Shown in pieces: positions 45,904-53,959 of a stretch of 64,000 nt of DNA. Numbering within the stretch: the first letter of the stretch is position 1; each line of letters opens with the position of its first letter. Made by a program: the position numbers and the translations under genes. This DNA comes from Amaricoccus sp047275745 (GTDB taxonomy: Bacteria > Pseudomonadota > Alphaproteobacteria > Rhodobacterales > Rhodobacteraceae). The notes under the pieces are model-generated. The model was not told where the DNA came from and searched no databases. It was given only the letters and a program-made list of their open reading frames with translations. The stretch spans positions 1 to 64,000 of the forward strand of contig NZ_JBKQWU010000008.1 of the NCBI RefSeq assembly GCF_047275745.1, given 5' to 3'.

Positions 45904-47594
45904 CAGTTCCGGCTTTCCAGAAGACGCCGCGCGATCACCTGCGCCTGAATCTCCGCCGCGCCCTCGAAGATGTTCAGGATGCGCGCGTCGCAGAGCACGC
46001 GGCTGATCTGGTATTCGAGCGCGAACCCGTTGCCGCCGTGGATCTGCAGCGCGTTGTCGGCCGCGGCCCAGGCCACGCGGGCGCCCAGCAGCTTCGCCAT
46101 GCCGGCTTCGAGGTCGCAGCGCCGGCCCTCGTCCTTTTCGCGCGCGGCGTGATAGGAGAGCTGGCGGGCGATCATGATCTCCACCGCCATCATCGCGAGC
46201 TTGCCGTAGACGCGCGGGAAGGCGATCAGCGACTTGCCGAACTGCTTGCGTTCCTCGGCGTAGCGGAGCCCGAGTTCCAGCGCGCATTGCGCGACCCCGA
46301 TCGCGCGGGCGGCGGTCTGGATGCGGGCGCTCTCGAAGGTCTGCATCAGCTGCTTGAAGCCCTGCCCCTCGACGCCGCCGAGCAGGTTCGCCGCCGGCAC
46401 CCTGAACCCGTCGAAGCCGAGCTCGAATTCCTTCATGCCGCGGTAACCCAGCACCTCGATCTCGCCGCCGGTCATGCCCTCGGCGGGGAAGTCATCGCCC
46501 TCGGTGCCGCGCGGCTTCGGCGCGAGCAGCATCGAGAGACCGGAATAATCCGTCGTCGAGGGATCGGTCCGAACCAGCAGCGTCATCACATCGGCGCGGG
46601 CCGCGTGAGTGATCCACGTCTTGTTGCCGCTGACGACCCATTCATCGCCCTCCTTCACCGCGCGGGTGCGCAGGCTGCCGAGGTCGGAGCCGGTGTTGGG
46701 CTCGGTGAAGACCGCGGTCGGCAGGATCTCGGCCGAGGCGATCTTCGGCAGCCACTCCTTCTTCTGCTCCTCGGTGCCGCCTCCGAGGATCAGTTCGGCC
46801 GCGATCTCGGACCGGGTGCCGAGCGAACCGACCCCGATATAGCCGCGCGAGAGTTCCTCCGAGACGACGCACATCGCCGTCTTCGACATACCCGCGCCGC
46901 CGTATTCCTCCGGGATCGTCAGGCCGAAGACGCCGAGTTCGCCCATCTCCTGAAGAATCTCGATCGGGATGAGCTCGTCCTTCAAATGCCATTCATGGGC
47001 GTTCGGAACGACCTTGTCCTCGGCGAAACGGCGGAAGTGGTCGCGCACCATCTCGAATTCGTCGTCGAGCCCGGTGGCGCCGAAGGTCGCCGCGCCGTGC
47101 CCGGCCATCATCAGCTCCACGAGGCGCGCCCGCGCCGCGTCGCTGTTGCCGCCGCGGCGAAGCCGTGCCACCGCCTCGGCGTCGAGCGGCGCGGTCTCCG
47201 CCGCCGAGAGCCCGAGGTCGGAGGGCCGCGCCATTTCGCCCTGCGACATCGGAATGCCGCCCGCGAGCTGGCTCAGGTATTCGCCGAAGGCGATCTGGAG
47301 GATGAGGCTCTCGGTCTCCCCGAGCGCGCCCTGATCGTCAAGCCTTTCCGCCCAGGCGCGCATCTGCCGCAGGCTTTCCACATAGGTGGCGATCCAGGAC
47401 AGGCTGTGCGCGGCGAACTGATCGGCTTCCAGCGCCTTGTTGGAGATCTTGCCGCCCGTGCTCACCCGCGCGCCCAGCGTCGCGCGGGCGGCGGCCAGCA
47501 CGCGATCGGCGGCCTCGACCGCCTCGGCGCAGTCGGCGCGCAAGCTCGGCAGGATGATCTCTTCGGTCGCGGCGGCGCTGGCGGCTTGGTTCAT
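45903..47594 (-). CDS. mcd: (2S)-methylsuccinyl-CoA dehydrogenase (ethylmalonyl-CoA pathway)
   Basis: 563-residue acyl-CoA-dehydrogenase family flavoprotein, longer than ordinary 380-residue members. The first ~180 residues form the extension with ARVSTGGKISNKALEADQFA and SLSWIATYVESLRQMRAWAERL that I recall from Mcd proteins. The FAD dehydrogenase core follows (TAVFTEPNTGSDLGSLRTRA; IHGGNGFALEYQISR near the C-terminus). It oxidises methylsuccinyl-CoA to mesaconyl-CoA in acetyl-CoA assimilation. ATG 47594 or 47615 (seven residues more) are both possible. Confidence 0.88.
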   Translation of the reverse strand: MNQAASAAATEEIILPSLRADCAEAVEAADRVLAAARATLGARVSTGGKISNKALEADQFAAHSLSWIATYVESLRQMRAWAERLDDQGALGETESLILQIAFGEYLSQLAGGIPMSQGEMARPSDLGLSAAETAPLDAEAVARLRRGGNSDAARARLVELMMAGHGAATFGATGLDDEFEMVRDHFRRFAEDKVVPNAHEWHLKDELIPIEILQEMGELGVFGLTIPEEYGGAGMSKTAMCVVSEELSRGYIGVGSLGTRSEIAAELILGGGTEEQKKEWLPKIASAEILPTAVFTEPNTGSDLGSLRTRAVKEGDEWVVSGNKTWITHAARADVMTLLVRTDPSTTDYSGLSMLLAPKPRGTEGDDFPAEGMTGGEIEVLGYRGMKEFELGFDGFRVPAANLLGGVEGQGFKQLMQTFESARIQTAARAIGVAQCALELGLRYAEERKQFGKSLIAFPRVYGKLAMMAVEIMIARQLSYHAAREKDEGRRCDLEAGMAKLLGARVAWAAADNALQIHGGNGFALEYQISRVLCDARILNIFEGAAEIQAQVIARRLLESRN

Positions 47595-47838
47595 CTCTCG
47601 GAAGTCCTCTGGCATCTGGTATTCGCGGCGGGTCTTTTCGGGGCTCGGCGGCGGCCCGTGTCGCACCCGCGGAATCTGTTTCGCACTTGCCGCGTACCCT
47701 AGACAGAAGCCTCGGCGGCGTCAATTGTTACGCAATATTACTACGTTGGTGGGGGGTGGCTCGGGAATTTTATTAGCGTTGCCTTCGGCGTCCACTCTTG
47801 CGAAACGGGTGCGCGCCGCGACCGCCGGAGGCAGGATT

Positions 47839-48609
47839 TTGGACGCTTTCATCGCAACATTCGGACTCGCGGGCCTCGTCTATGCGAGCCTCAGCATGGC
47901 AGCCGGCGGCTTCGCCAAGGGCGTGGTGGGCTTCGCACTGCCGCTGGTCGGACTCAGCCTCATGGCGTCCTTCCTTCCGGGGAAGACGGCGCTGGCGCTG
48001 CTCCTGCTGCCGATCCTGATCTCGAACCTCCTGCAGGCGCTGCGTAACGGCGGCCGCGAAGCCTGGGACTGCCTGCGGAAGTTCTGGCGGCTGAACCTCG
48101 TCTTCGTCCTCGTCCTCGTCCTCGCCGCCCAGCTTGTCGTGGTCATGTCGGACGCGATGCTCTACGCGGTGCTCGGCGTCGTGATCACCACCGCCGGCGT
48201 GACCCAGCTGCTCGGCTGGCGGCCGCGTTTCGCGCCGCGTTACAACAGACTGGCGGAGGTCATCACCGGGGCGTTGTGCGGAGTGCTCGGAGGCATCGCC
48301 GGCATCTGGGGGCCGCCGCTCATCATGTATCTCCTGGCGATCCACGCGCCAAAGCTGGAGATGATCCGCGCGCAGAGCATCACCTTCTTCATCGGCGCGG
48401 TGCTGCTTCTCGTCGCGCATACCCATTCGGGCATCCTGAACGCGACGACGCTGCCGGTCTCGGCGCTCATGGTCGTTCCGACGCTGGCTGGAATGTTCGT
48501 CGGCTACGGTGTCCAGGACAGGCTCGATCAGGAACTCTTCCGCAGGGCGACGCTGATCGTGCTGGTCGTGTCGGGACTGAACCTGCTGCGCCGCGCCGCC
48601 GGATTCTGA
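47839..48609 (+). CDS. TSUP family transporter (sulfite exporter TauE/SafE type)
   Basis: 256-residue integral membrane protein with about eight hydrophobic segments. FAKGVVGFALPLVGLSLMASF near residues 20-45 and GALCGVLGGIAGIWGPPLIMY near residues 140-160 are the two family repeats. Start TTG at 47839 gives MDAFIATFGLAG; GGAGG lies seven bases upstream and no ATG is near. Substrate could be a sulfonate, sulfite or an organic anion. Divergent from mcd. Confidence 0.85.
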   Translation: MDAFIATFGLAGLVYASLSMAAGGFAKGVVGFALPLVGLSLMASFLPGKTALALLLLPILISNLLQALRNGGREAWDCLRKFWRLNLVFVLVLVLAAQLVVVMSDAMLYAVLGVVITTAGVTQLLGWRPRFAPRYNRLAEVITGALCGVLGGIAGIWGPPLIMYLLAIHAPKLEMIRAQSITFFIGAVLLLVAHTHSGILNATTLPVSALMVVPTLAGMFVGYGVQDRLDQELFRRATLIVLVVSGLNLLRRAAGF

Positions 48610-48639
48610 AGGCCGGATTCTGAAGGCTGGTTTCTGAAC
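48598..48639 (+). repeat. Three tandem 14-base repeats over the TSUP stop codon
   Basis: GCCGGATTCTGAAG occurs at 48598-48611 and again, identical, at 48612-48625; a third, diverged copy follows at 48626-48639. Each contains TGA, and the first copy holds the stop codon of the TSUP gene. Confidence 0.85.
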
Positions 48640-48670
48640 GCCGGGCCCCAAACCCGGGCTCCGAATCGGC

Positions 48671-48706
48671 ATCGCCGCGCCGGATATTGAGCCCCGGCGC
48701 GGCGAT
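48671..48706. terminator. Bidirectional hairpin between TSUP gene and pckA
   Basis: A 13-base perfect stem, ATCGCCGCGCCGG (48671-48683) with CCGGCGCGGCGAT (48694-48706), lies between convergent genes. Neither side has a strong T-run, so it may act through Rho or as a shared transcript end. Confidence 0.55.
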
Positions 48707-48715
48707 CTCCCTTTG

Positions 48716-50326
48716 TCACATCGCCGCGGCGAGAACGTCCTCTTCGACATAGGCGGTGTACTGCTCGAAGTTCGACGAGAACATCGCGACCAGCTTGCGC
48801 GCCTGGGCATCGTAGGCTTCCGCGTCCGCCCAGGTCGACCGCGGGTCGAGCAGCCCGGCGTCCACGCCCGCGACCGCGACCGGCACGTCGAAGCCGAAGT
48901 TCGGATCGACCCGGAACTCCGCGTCGTTCAGCGTGCCGTCGAGCGCCGCGGTCAGCAGCGCGCGGGTCGCCGAGATCGGCATCCGCTTGCCCGTGCCATA
49001 AGCGCCGCCGGTCCAGCCGGTGTTGACGAGCCAGCAGGAGGCGCCGCCCTCGGCGATCTTGTCGCGCAGCAGCGCGCCGTAGGCCTCCGGCCGACGCGGC
49101 ATGAAGGGCGCGCCGAAGCAGGTCGAGAAGGTCGGTTGCGGCTCGGTCACGCCGCGTTCGGTGCCGGCGACCTTGGAGGTGAAGCCCGACAGGAAGTGAT
49201 ACATCGCCTGCGCCGGCGTCAGCCGCGCGATCGGCGGCAGCACGCCGAAGGCGTCGCAGGTCAGCATGATGATATTGCGCGGCTGCCCGCCGAGCGAGGT
49301 CGGGCTCGCATTCGAGATCGCCTCGAGCGGATAGGCGCAGCGGGTGTTCGCCGTCAGGCTGTCGTCGTTGAAGTCGAGCGCGCGGGTCCGGGGATCATAG
49401 ACCATGTTCTCGACCACGGTCGCGAACCGCGTGGTGGTCGCATAGATCTCGGGCTCCGCCTCGGCCGAGAGGTTGATCGTCTTGGCGTAGCAGCCACCCT
49501 CGAAGTTGAAGGTGCCGCGATCGGACCAGCCATGCTCGTCGTCGCCGATCAGAACCCGCGCCGGGTCGGCCGAGAGCGTGGTCTTGCCGGTGCCCGACAG
49601 GCCGAAGAAGACCGCGACATCCTCCTGATCGTCCTTGGCGTGGTTGGCCGAGCAATGCATCGGCATCACGCCCTTCTCCGGCAGCAGGTAGTTCAGGATC
49701 GAGAAGACCGATTTCTTGTTCTCGCCCGCGTAGGCGGTGCCGCCGATCAGGATCAGCCGCTGCTCGAAGGAGATGGCGATGACGGTGTCGGAGCGGCAGC
49801 CATGCTTCGCCGGGTCGGCCTTGAACGATGGGCAGTTCAGGATGGTGAACTCCGGTGCGAAATCGGCCAGTTCCTCGAGGCCCGGCCGGCGCAGCAGGTG
49901 GCGGATGAAGAGGTTGTGCCAGGCAAGTTCCGTGATCACGCGCACGTTCAGCCGGTATTCCGCGTCGGCGCCGGCGTAGAGGTCCTGCACGAAGAGCTCG
50001 CCGCCCTTGATATGCGCCTTCATGTCGGCCTTCAGCGCCTCGAAGGCCTCGGGCGCCATGGGCGTGTTGTTCTCCCACCAGATCGAATCTTCGACGGAGG
50101 GCTCGCGGACGACGAACTTGTCCTTGGGCGAGCGGCCGGTGTGCTTGCCGGTCGAGACGAGCAGCGCCCCGCCCTGGCCCAGCTGACCCTCGCCGCGGGA
50201 AATCGCCTGTTCGACCAGCGCCGGCTCCAGCAGGTTGTAATGAACCTGTCCGGCCCCGGGGAAGCCCATCTCCTCAAGCGTCTTGAATGTTCCGAGCTTC
50301 GCCATGTTGTTGAACGCCATCGTCAT
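48716..50326 (-). CDS. pckA: Phosphoenolpyruvate carboxykinase (ATP)
   Basis: 536-residue gluconeogenic enzyme turning oxaloacetate plus ATP into PEP. The kinase-1a P-loop GLSGTGKTTLSAD lies near residue 245, the metal and substrate site FNFEGGCYAK near 280, and NVRVITELAWHNLF near 140. Length agrees with the family. Starts ATG 50326 (or 50320, two residues shorter); no strong SD seen. It stands divergent from hprK, as in many alphaproteobacteria, but without chvI/chvG between them. Confidence 0.95.
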   Translation of the reverse strand: MTMAFNNMAKLGTFKTLEEMGFPGAGQVHYNLLEPALVEQAISRGEGQLGQGGALLVSTGKHTGRSPKDKFVVREPSVEDSIWWENNTPMAPEAFEALKADMKAHIKGGELFVQDLYAGADAEYRLNVRVITELAWHNLFIRHLLRRPGLEELADFAPEFTILNCPSFKADPAKHGCRSDTVIAISFEQRLILIGGTAYAGENKKSVFSILNYLLPEKGVMPMHCSANHAKDDQEDVAVFFGLSGTGKTTLSADPARVLIGDDEHGWSDRGTFNFEGGCYAKTINLSAEAEPEIYATTTRFATVVENMVYDPRTRALDFNDDSLTANTRCAYPLEAISNASPTSLGGQPRNIIMLTCDAFGVLPPIARLTPAQAMYHFLSGFTSKVAGTERGVTEPQPTFSTCFGAPFMPRRPEAYGALLRDKIAEGGASCWLVNTGWTGGAYGTGKRMPISATRALLTAALDGTLNDAEFRVDPNFGFDVPVAVAGVDAGLLDPRSTWADAEAYDAQARKLVAMFSSNFEQYTAYVEEDVLAAAM

Positions 50327-50486
50327 TACGCGATAAATCCCCAGTTTAAGGCACGGTCCGTCGCGCACCCCGCGAAAGGCACGCCCGTCCCGATTGCACG
50401 AGTCCTCACAAGTGGCGATCTTCGCAAACGCAGCAACCGCCCCCACATCAGATCTATACCACGAAAGGAGGAGGGAGCCTCAGGCC

Positions 50487-50636
50487 GTGAATGGTAAAAA
50501 GCCATACAGGCGTCATATTTCTAAGGCGGACGTGTACTTACGTGTTGCTCTGCGCGTTCGGTTGCGTTCGCTTCGCGGGAAAGCAACACGCTGCGCCGCC
50601 GCATCCGAGGGCGCGCTTCGGGGCCCGAAGCTTTGA
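50487..50636 (+). CDS. Basic 49-residue ORF overlapping hprK
   Basis: An AGGAGGAGGGAG ribosome site (50466-50477) precedes a GTG at 50487, opening 49 codons (start MNGKKPYRRHISKADVYLRV), rich in Arg and Lys. Its TGA (50634-50636) overlaps the TTG of hprK as TTGA, the same coupled pattern seen across the operon. No family recognised. A long stem (50541-50549 with 50582-50590) falls inside. It may be a leader for hprK or a small basic protein. Confidence 0.4.
   Translation: MNGKKPYRRHISKADVYLRVALRVRLRSLRGKATRCAAASEGALRGPKL
50541..50590 (+). promoter_or_regulatory. Stem-loop in the 5' leader of hprK
   Basis: CGTGTTGCT (50541-50549) and AGCAACACG (50582-50590) form a perfect nine-base stem enclosing a GC-rich inner region. 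It sits 43 bases before the hprK TTG, inside the 49-codon ORF, and could regulate coupling or mRNA stability. Confidence 0.4.
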
Positions 50637-51121
50637 GTCGGGGTTCGCGGGACCGCCCGGACGCGGACGCGAAAGAGGGCGCCGATCCGGCCCCGGACCG
50701 GCTGGTGGCCCATGCCTCCGCCGTCGCCTTCGACACCCGCGCGGTGCTCATTCAGGGCGCGTCGGGATCGGGCAAGTCGGGCCTCGCGCTGCGGCTGATC
50801 GCGCTCGGCGGCGTGCTCGTCGCCGATGACCGCGTGGTCCTGGAGCGACGGGGCCGGTCGATCGTCGCCCGGGCGCCCGATCCGCTGCGCGGACTCGTCG
50901 AGGCGCGCGGCATAGGCCTGCTGCGAACGGAGCGGGTCGCGGACAATGTGCCCGTCTCGGCGGTCGTTGATCTCGATTTCGCACCCGCGGCAAGGATGCC
51001 ACAACTGCGTGTAATCGACCTGCTCGGGACCGACGTGGAGTTGATTTTCGGGCGCGGTGTGCCCAATCTTGATGCAGTGTTGGTGTTTATCATGCAGAAC
51101 GCCCGATATCAGGGAAAATGA
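50633..51121 (+). CDS. hprK: HPr kinase/phosphorylase, short alphaproteobacterial form
   Basis: 162 residues, only the C-terminal catalytic domain of the ~310-residue Firmicute enzyme. P-loop GASGSGKS at residues 42-49; GIGLLRTERVADNVPVSAVVDL near 92-113 is family-typical. It phosphorylates HPr on Ser. Start TTG 50633 is supported by TTGA overlap with the ORF before it; a GTG at 50705 is the alternative. First enzyme gene of hprK-rapZ-EIIA-ptsH. Confidence 0.85.
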   Translation: MSRGSRDRPDADAKEGADPAPDRLVAHASAVAFDTRAVLIQGASGSGKSGLALRLIALGGVLVADDRVVLERRGRSIVARAPDPLRGLVEARGIGLLRTERVADNVPVSAVVDLDFAPAARMPQLRVIDLLGTDVELIFGRGVPNLDAVLVFIMQNARYQGK

Positions 51122-51169
51122 CGGCAGAGCAGGGCCCGTCGCCGGAAAGGGCTCGAAAGCAGGCGCACC

Positions 51170-52090
51170 ATGAGCGATGCATCCAGGCTTCCCGCGGGGC
51201 AGCACATCCTGATCATCACCGGACCGGCCGGTGCCGGGCGGACCACGGCGATCCGGGCCCTGGAAGACCTCGGTTTCGAGGCCATCGATAACCTTCCGCT
51301 GTCGTTTCTCCCCCGGCTTTTCGCGGGTCCGCCGCTCGAACGGGCGGTCGTGGTCGGAATCGACGCGCGCAACCGCGAATTCGGCATCGACCGCCTTGTC
51401 GGCGCTCTCGAGGAGGTGGCGAACCTCACCGGCGAGAGCCCGGCGCTCGTCTATCTCGACTGCGGTACGGATACGCTGATTCGCCGCTACAACGAGACCC
51501 GCCGGCGTCATCCGCTGAGCCCGACGGAGACCCCGAGGGCCGGGATCGAACGGGAACGCGCTCTGCTCGCGCCGCTTCGCGAACGCGCGGATGTGCTGAT
51601 CGATACCGGGGAGATGACACCGCACGAGCTTCGGGCCGAGATGGCCCGGCTCTTCGGACCGAAGGACGCGCAGGCCGATCTCGCGATCGAACTGCAGTCC
51701 TTTTCCTATGCCCGCGGCACGCCCAGAGGCGCGGACATGGTGATCGACGTGCGCTTTCTGAGGAATCCGCACTGGAATCTGGCATTGCGCCCGAAAAACG
51801 GCCGCGATCCGGAGGTCTCCGCCTTCGTCTTGGGAGATTCCGGCTTCGACGCGTTCTATTCGCGTCTCGTCGACCTCCTGCGCACGCTCCTGCCCGCCTA
51901 TCGGGCCGAGGGGAAGAGCTATTTCGGGATCGGACTGGGTTGTACAGGAGGCAAGCACCGCTCCGTCGCAGTCGCCGAGGCGTTGTCAAAAACGCTTGCG
52001 GAGGACGGATGGCGGGTGTCTATTCGGCACAGGGATCTTGAGCGCGCAGTCAAGAGCGCGACTTCGGACCTGGGGATGGGTGTAGCGTGA
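51170..52090 (+). CDS. rapZ: RNase adapter protein RapZ
   Basis: 306-residue P-loop protein that in E. coli guides RNase E to the GlmZ small RNA. GPAGAGRTT near residues 19-27 is the Walker A region, with Arg in place of Lys, a form I recall from alphaproteobacteria; ALEDLGFEAIDNLP follows. The C-terminal half has GLGCTGGKHRSVAVAEAL, the family signature. Its end overlaps the EIIA GTG by four bases. Confidence 0.94.
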   Translation: MSDASRLPAGQHILIITGPAGAGRTTAIRALEDLGFEAIDNLPLSFLPRLFAGPPLERAVVVGIDARNREFGIDRLVGALEEVANLTGESPALVYLDCGTDTLIRRYNETRRRHPLSPTETPRAGIERERALLAPLRERADVLIDTGEMTPHELRAEMARLFGPKDAQADLAIELQSFSYARGTPRGADMVIDVRFLRNPHWNLALRPKNGRDPEVSAFVLGDSGFDAFYSRLVDLLRTLLPAYRAEGKSYFGIGLGCTGGKHRSVAVAEALSKTLAEDGWRVSIRHRDLERAVKSATSDLGMGVA

Positions 52091-52500
52091 TCGGAATCGT
52101 TATTGTCGCCCATGGCGGGCTGGCTGGCGAATATCTGGCAGCCATGGAACATGTCGTAGGCAAGCATCCCGGCACGGTGGCCGTGGCAATCGGCCCCGAG
52201 GATGACTGTACGACGAAACAGGCCGAGATCGAAGCCGCCGCGGCTTCGGTGGACGAGGGTCAAGGTGTCGTGGTCGTAACCGACATGTTCGGCAGCACGC
52301 CCTCCAATCTCGCCGTCGGCGCGTGCAGGAATCCAGGCCGCGCTGTCCTTTACGGCGCAAATCTCCCGCTTCTCGTCAAACTGGCCAAGGCGCGACGCAT
52401 GGCACTCGGCGACGCCGTCTCCACCGCGCTCGCCGCTGGCCGCAAGTACATCGACTCGATCGATGGTCTTGGTCCGGACGGAGCACCGCTCCCGTCGTGA
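52087..52500 (+). CDS. PTS EIIA component, mannose type (regulatory)
   Basis: 137-residue EIIA-Man domain. His9 in VIVAHGGLAGEYL is the phosphorylation site, and GVVVVTDMFGSTPSNLA near residues 60-76 is family-typical. GTG start at 52087, GTGA overlap with rapZ, no sugar EIIB/EIIC partner in the window, so it likely acts in a regulatory phosphorelay from EI-Ntr/EI and HPr rather than in sugar uptake. Confidence 0.92.
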   Translation: MIGIVIVAHGGLAGEYLAAMEHVVGKHPGTVAVAIGPEDDCTTKQAEIEAAAASVDEGQGVVVVTDMFGSTPSNLAVGACRNPGRAVLYGANLPLLVKLAKARRMALGDAVSTALAAGRKYIDSIDGLGPDGAPLPS

Positions 52501-52781
52501 GCGCCGACGCCTCCATCCGCATGTCTCTGGAGATCGTCAATGACAAGGGTCTCCACGCGCGCGCCTCAGCGAAATTCGTCGAAACCGTGGAACGCTACGA
52601 CGCGCGTGCCGAGGTCAGCCGCGACGGGCTCGACGTCTCGGGTGATTCGATCATGGGCCTCATGATGCTCGCCGCGGCCAAGGGCACGCATATCGATGTT
52701 CGCGTCGATGGCGCCGAGGCGGAAGCGCTCGCCGAGGCGCTGCGCGATCTCGTCGCAGGCCGCTTCGGCGAGTCGAGCTGA
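52497..52781 (+). CDS. ptsH: Phosphocarrier protein HPr
   Basis: 94 residues with GTG start at 52497 (GTGA overlap with EIIA); an ATG at 52521 would give an 86-residue form. His20 in KGLHARASAKF is the PEP-dependent phosphorylation site and Ser51 in GDSIMGLMML the HprK target (His15 and Ser46 of the usual numbering). Last gene of the operon. Confidence 0.94.
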   Translation: MSADASIRMSLEIVNDKGLHARASAKFVETVERYDARAEVSRDGLDVSGDSIMGLMMLAAAKGTHIDVRVDGAEAEALAEALRDLVAGRFGESS

Positions 52782-52836
52782 ATCCGGACGGCTCCGGCTG
52801 GCTTGCTGGCCCGAGGGGCAGCGTTTAGATCATGCC

Positions 52837-53466
52837 ATGGCCGATCGCGACCCTGACCAGCGCAAATCCTACCACCACGGCAACCTGCGCCAGGCGCTGG
52901 TGGACGCGGCCATCACGCTGATCGAGGAGAAGGGCCCGCTCGGCTTCACCCTCGCCGAGGCGGCGCGCGCCGCGGGCGTCAGCCCCGCCGCGCCCTACCG
53001 CCACTTCCGCAATCGCGAGGATCTGGTCGAGGAAGTGGCGCGGCAGGGCTTCGTGATCTTCGCCGAACAGTTGGAACGCGCCTTCGACCGCGGACGCCCG
53101 TCCCCGCTCTCGTCCTTTTTCGCCACCGGCGGCGCCTATCTCGGCTTCGCCCGCTCGCATCCCGGGTTCTACATGGCGATGTTCGAAGCCGGCGCGGCGA
53201 TCTCGGCGAATCCCGAACTGGCGCTCGCCGCGCAGCGGGCGCTCGACGTGATGATCCGCGCGGCGGAGTTGCTGATGGCGCAGGTGCCGCCCGAGCGGCG
53301 GCCGCCGCCGACCATGGTGGCGAATCATGTCTGGGCCTTCAGCCACGGGGTGGTGGAACTCTTTGCCCGAGGCGCGCCCGGCGCCCGCGCGCCCTATACC
53401 CCCGAGGAAATGCTCGAATCCGGAACCGGGATCTACCTGCGCGGACTCGGCGTTCTGCCGCTCTGA
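52837..53466 (+). CDS. TetR/AcrR family transcriptional regulator
   Basis: 209 residues. N-terminal TetR helix-turn-helix near residues 18-63 (LVDAAITLIEEKGPLGFTLA, RAAGVSPAAPYRHFRNREDL) and a C-terminal ligand-binding region of the TetR_C WHG type (near 80-200). ATG 52837. It is followed by a DUF2852 gene whose promoter holds a perfect 19-base palindrome, a possible target. Confidence 0.92.
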   Translation: MADRDPDQRKSYHHGNLRQALVDAAITLIEEKGPLGFTLAEAARAAGVSPAAPYRHFRNREDLVEEVARQGFVIFAEQLERAFDRGRPSPLSSFFATGGAYLGFARSHPGFYMAMFEAGAAISANPELALAAQRALDVMIRAAELLMAQVPPERRPPPTMVANHVWAFSHGVVELFARGAPGARAPYTPEEMLESGTGIYLRGLGVLPL

Positions 53467-53496
53467 GCCGGCTCACGATTTTTCGGAAGAAACCTC

Positions 53497-53526
53497 TTGA
53501 AGAGCGCGGCGATTTCGCCAATCTAT
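53497..53526 (+). promoter_or_regulatory. Promoter candidate for the DUF2852 gene
   Basis: TTGAAG (53497-53502) and ATCTAT (53521-53526) lie 18 bases apart and would start transcription at about 53533, inside the palindrome at 53531-53549. Confidence 0.45.
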
Positions 53527-53530
53527 GTGA

Positions 53531-53549
53531 ATGTTAATAACATTAACAT
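53531..53549. promoter_or_regulatory. Perfect 8-3-8 operator palindrome
   Basis: ATGTTAAT (53531-53538), AAC, ATTAACAT (53542-53549). It is AT-rich in a GC-rich region, ends 11 bases before the DUF2852 ATG and covers the predicted start point. Size and symmetry fit a TetR-family dimer site; the TetR gene ends 64 bases upstream. Confidence 0.7.
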
Positions 53550-53560
53550 AGGAGCGCCTG

Positions 53561-53938
53561 ATGCATACTCTCGCCGCCTGGACCGGGCGGTCTCGCGACT
53601 GGCTCGATGAGCGTGGCCGCGCGGCCTGGATCGCCGCGATGGTCATTGGGTTCATCCTGTTCTGGCCGATCGGCCTCGCCCTTCTGTTCTACATGATCTG
53701 GAGCAAACGCATGAGTTGCAACCGTTGGGGCCGCAAGGCCCGTTCGCTGCGGACCCGCGATTTCGGCAAGACCGGGAATACCGCCTTCGACGCCTATCGC
53801 GAGGAGACCCTGCGCCGGCTGGAGGACGAGCGGGAGGCCTTCACCTCCTTCCTCGACCAGTTGCGGGCCGCCAAGGACAAGGCGGAATTCGACCAGTTCA
53901 TGGCGAGCCGCGCCCAGCCGACGGCTCAGCCCGGCTGA
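53561..53938 (+). CDS. DUF2852 domain-containing membrane protein
   Basis: 125-residue protein. One membrane span near residues 24-47 (AMVIGFILFWPIGLALLFYMIW), with the DUF2852 core, then a basic and helical cytoplasmic tail (FDAYREETLRRLEDEREAFTSFLDQL). TAGGAG precedes the ATG. Ends with a strong terminator. Function unknown; control by the upstream TetR protein is proposed. Confidence 0.92.
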   Translation: MHTLAAWTGRSRDWLDERGRAAWIAAMVIGFILFWPIGLALLFYMIWSKRMSCNRWGRKARSLRTRDFGKTGNTAFDAYREETLRRLEDEREAFTSFLDQLRAAKDKAEFDQFMASRAQPTAQPG

Positions 53939-53959
53939 CCTTTCCACCCCCGAGCCTCG

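Noticed and set aside
50394..50486. N-terminal extension of the basic ORF before hprK
   Set aside because: The strong ribosome site lies just before the GTG at 50487; codons upstream of it lack any start signal.
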